A stretch of 7,416 bases of DNA from contig RZYK01000093.1 in the NCBI GenBank assembly GCA_009930355.1, positions 1 through 7,416 of the forward strand, in the 5' to 3' direction. A program made the translations under genes and the position numbers. Every line of letters starts with the position of its first letter. Position 1 is the stretch's first letter. The notes under the pieces were generated by a model that was not told where the DNA came from, searched no databases, and saw nothing but the letters and a program-made list of their open reading frames with translations. The DNA is from Campylobacterota bacterium. GTDB lineage: Bacteria; Campylobacterota; Campylobacteria; Campylobacterales; Sulfurospirillaceae. Positions 6,342-7,416 of this stretch are shown piece by piece.

Positions 6342-6371
6342 CTAAAGGGGTTCTTTCAACCCTTCACTTAG
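6342..6371 (+). promoter_or_regulatory. aspS leader hairpin that overlaps the ribosome site
   Basis: The leader can fold with AGGGGTT (6346-6352) pairing to AACCCTT (6358-6364), including one G-U pair, around a CTTTC loop. CTAA (6342-6345) then pairs with TTAG (6368-6371) across a 3-nt bulge. The last pairs include the first two bases of the AGGA ribosome site, so the fold could dampen aspS translation. No T run follows, so it is not a terminator. Regulatory use is inference. Confidence 0.4.
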
Positions 6372-6373
6372 GA
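6370..6373 (+). promoter_or_regulatory. Ribosome site that fixes the TTG start of aspS
   Basis: AGGA lies 7 nt before the TTG at 6381. An in-frame TAA at 6375-6377 excludes any start further upstream, so the TTG is the only codon that gives the conserved N-terminus. Confidence 0.75.
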
Positions 6374-6380
6374 ATAAACA

Positions 6381-7416
6381 TTGAGAAGTCATTATTGTAC
6401 AGATTTAGATGTTGCCAACATCGGCGAGATCGTAGAAGTGTGTGGTTGGGCAAATAGTCATAGAGATCACGGTGGGGTTATTTTTATTGACCTCCGTGAT
6501 AAATCAGGACTTGTACAACTGGTGTGTGACCCAGAAGATAGCACAAAAGCGCATGAGATTGCTTCATCTATCAGAGATGAATTTGTGCTTAAAGCAAAAG
6601 GCCGTGTGAGAGCCAGAGGTGAAGGGCTTGAAAATCCACGCCTTAAAACAGGCAAAATCGAAATTGTGGTCGATGAACTGATTGTTGAAAATGCCAGTGA
6701 AACGGTTCCTTTTGTGATTGGAGATAACAATGTTGGAGAGGATGTCCGTCTTAAATATCGTTATTTAGACCTTCGTAATGCCAAAGCCTATGAAATCTTC
6801 AAACTCAGAAGTAAAGCTACCGTTGCGGTGAGAAACTCTTTGGATGCACAAGGCTTTTTAGAGGTAGAAACACCTATTTTGACCAAATCCACGCCTGAGG
6901 GTGCGCGGGATTATTTAGTACCAAGCCGTGTTCACAATGGAGAATTTTACGCCCTTCCCCAATCTCCTCAGCTTTTCAAACAACTTTTAATGTGTGCGGG
7001 TTTTGATCGCTACTTTCAAGTAGCAAAATGTTTTCGTGATGAAGACTTACGAGCGGATCGTCAACCTGAATTTACCCAAATTGATATTGAGATGAGCTTT
7101 TGTAACCAAGAAGATGTCATGAAAGTAACCGAAAATCTTTTGCGTGATGTCTTTAAGGCATGTGGTCATGAAATTAGCATCCCTTTTAATCGTATTCGTT
7201 TTAAAGAAGCAATGGAAAAATACGGCTCAGACAAACCAGACCTTCGTTATGACCTTAGCATGATTGACGTCATCGATATTTTTGCAAACTGTAAAAATGA
7301 GATTTTCAGCAACATTGCCAAAGATACAAAGAAAAACCGCATTAAAGCACTCAAAGTTCCTAATGGCGATAACATCTTCTCAAAACGCCAAATGCAAAGT
7401 TTTGAAGAATATGTTC
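6381..7416 (+). CDS. aspS: Aspartyl-tRNA synthetase (partial, C-terminus outside window), non-discriminating type
   Basis: A class II synthetase that charges tRNA with aspartate in the cytoplasm. The window holds 345 of an expected 580-590 residues, and the frame is open to the edge. It begins at TTG as MRSHYCTDL, matching Campylobacter and E. coli AspS ends. The OB-fold anticodon domain (about 1-105) contains CGWANSHRDHGGVIFIDLRD. The catalytic core begins near 120 with RLKYRYLDLR, then motif 1 around GFLEVETPILT (158-168), the loop YLVPSRVHNGEFYALPQSPQLFKQ (178-201) and motif 2 around FRDEDLRADRQPEFTQIDIE (218-237). The bacterial insertion domain starts near 275; motif 3 is outside. His30 and Gly82 align with residues His31 and Gly81 reported to mark non-discriminating AspRS, which also charges tRNA-Asn for later amidation by GatCAB. 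It is divergent from the cyclase gene. Confidence 0.97.
   Translation, partial: MRSHYCTDLDVANIGEIVEVCGWANSHRDHGGVIFIDLRDKSGLVQLVCDPEDSTKAHEIASSIRDEFVLKAKGRVRARGEGLENPRLKTGKIEIVVDELIVENASETVPFVIGDNNVGEDVRLKYRYLDLRNAKAYEIFKLRSKATVAVRNSLDAQGFLEVETPILTKSTPEGARDYLVPSRVHNGEFYALPQSPQLFKQLLMCAGFDRYFQVAKCFRDEDLRADRQPEFTQIDIEMSFCNQEDVMKVTENLLRDVFKACGHEISIPFNRIRFKEAMEKYGSDKPDLRYDLSMIDVIDIFANCKNEIFSNIAKDTKKNRIKALKVPNGDNIFSKRQMQSFEEYV

Noticed and set aside
6467..6730. Antisense open frame of 87 codons opposite aspS
   Set aside because: It is serine/threonine/proline-rich low-complexity sequence lying fully opposite a well-conserved gene, a typical shadow frame. The same applies to frames at 634-906, 884-1075, 2505-2729, 2964-3350 and 5875-6219.
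1..7416. Mobile elements, CRISPR arrays, tRNA or rRNA genes
   Set aside because: No transposase or integrase motifs, regularly spaced repeats or RNA-gene patterns were seen on either strand.

Overview
This AT-rich window most likely comes from a Campylobacterota (epsilonproteobacterial) chromosome, probably a Sulfurospirillum-like genus. Three things support this. The leftward gene order nadK-recN-cbrR-tatD-(secreted protein) matches, as I recall it, the Campylobacter jejuni Cj0641-Cj0645 block. The aspartyl-tRNA synthetase closely resembles Campylobacter AspS and carries non-discriminating-type residues. Promoters look like extended -10 boxes without clear -35 boxes. The genus is inference; no database search was possible.

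Layout: positions 1-4680 hold a tightly packed leftward operon. In transcription order it is nadK (NAD kinase), recN (repair SMC-like ATPase; GTG start overlapping the nadK stop by 4 nt), cbrR (receiver-receiver-GGDEF response regulator), tatD (metal-dependent deoxyribonuclease; ATG 1 nt after the cbrR stop) and the start of a secreted protein, probably a lytic transglycosylase, cut by the window edge. Positions 4681-4778 carry a strong extended -10 promoter for a rightward lipoprotein gene (4779-5345). That gene converges on a leftward membrane-anchored diguanylate cyclase (5376-6215), with a hairpin terminator between them. Positions 6216-6380 hold two divergent promoter candidates, a 12-bp palindrome and a leader hairpin next to the ribosome site of aspS. 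aspS starts at a TTG codon at 6381 and runs off the right edge.

The genes are mostly housekeeping (NADP supply, DNA repair, tRNA charging, cell wall) mixed with two c-di-GMP synthases of contrasting design: a soluble phospho-regulated one without an inhibitory I-site, and a membrane one with an I-site. The least expected signal is a perfect 10-bp palindrome, TTACATGTAA, present five times in about 4 kb. Every copy lies inside a gene of the leftward operon, and every copy sits in the same reading frame as Leu-His-Val (TTA CAT GTA). This looks like a highly iterated DNA word rather than a protein feature. I see no mobile element, CRISPR array, tRNA or rRNA.
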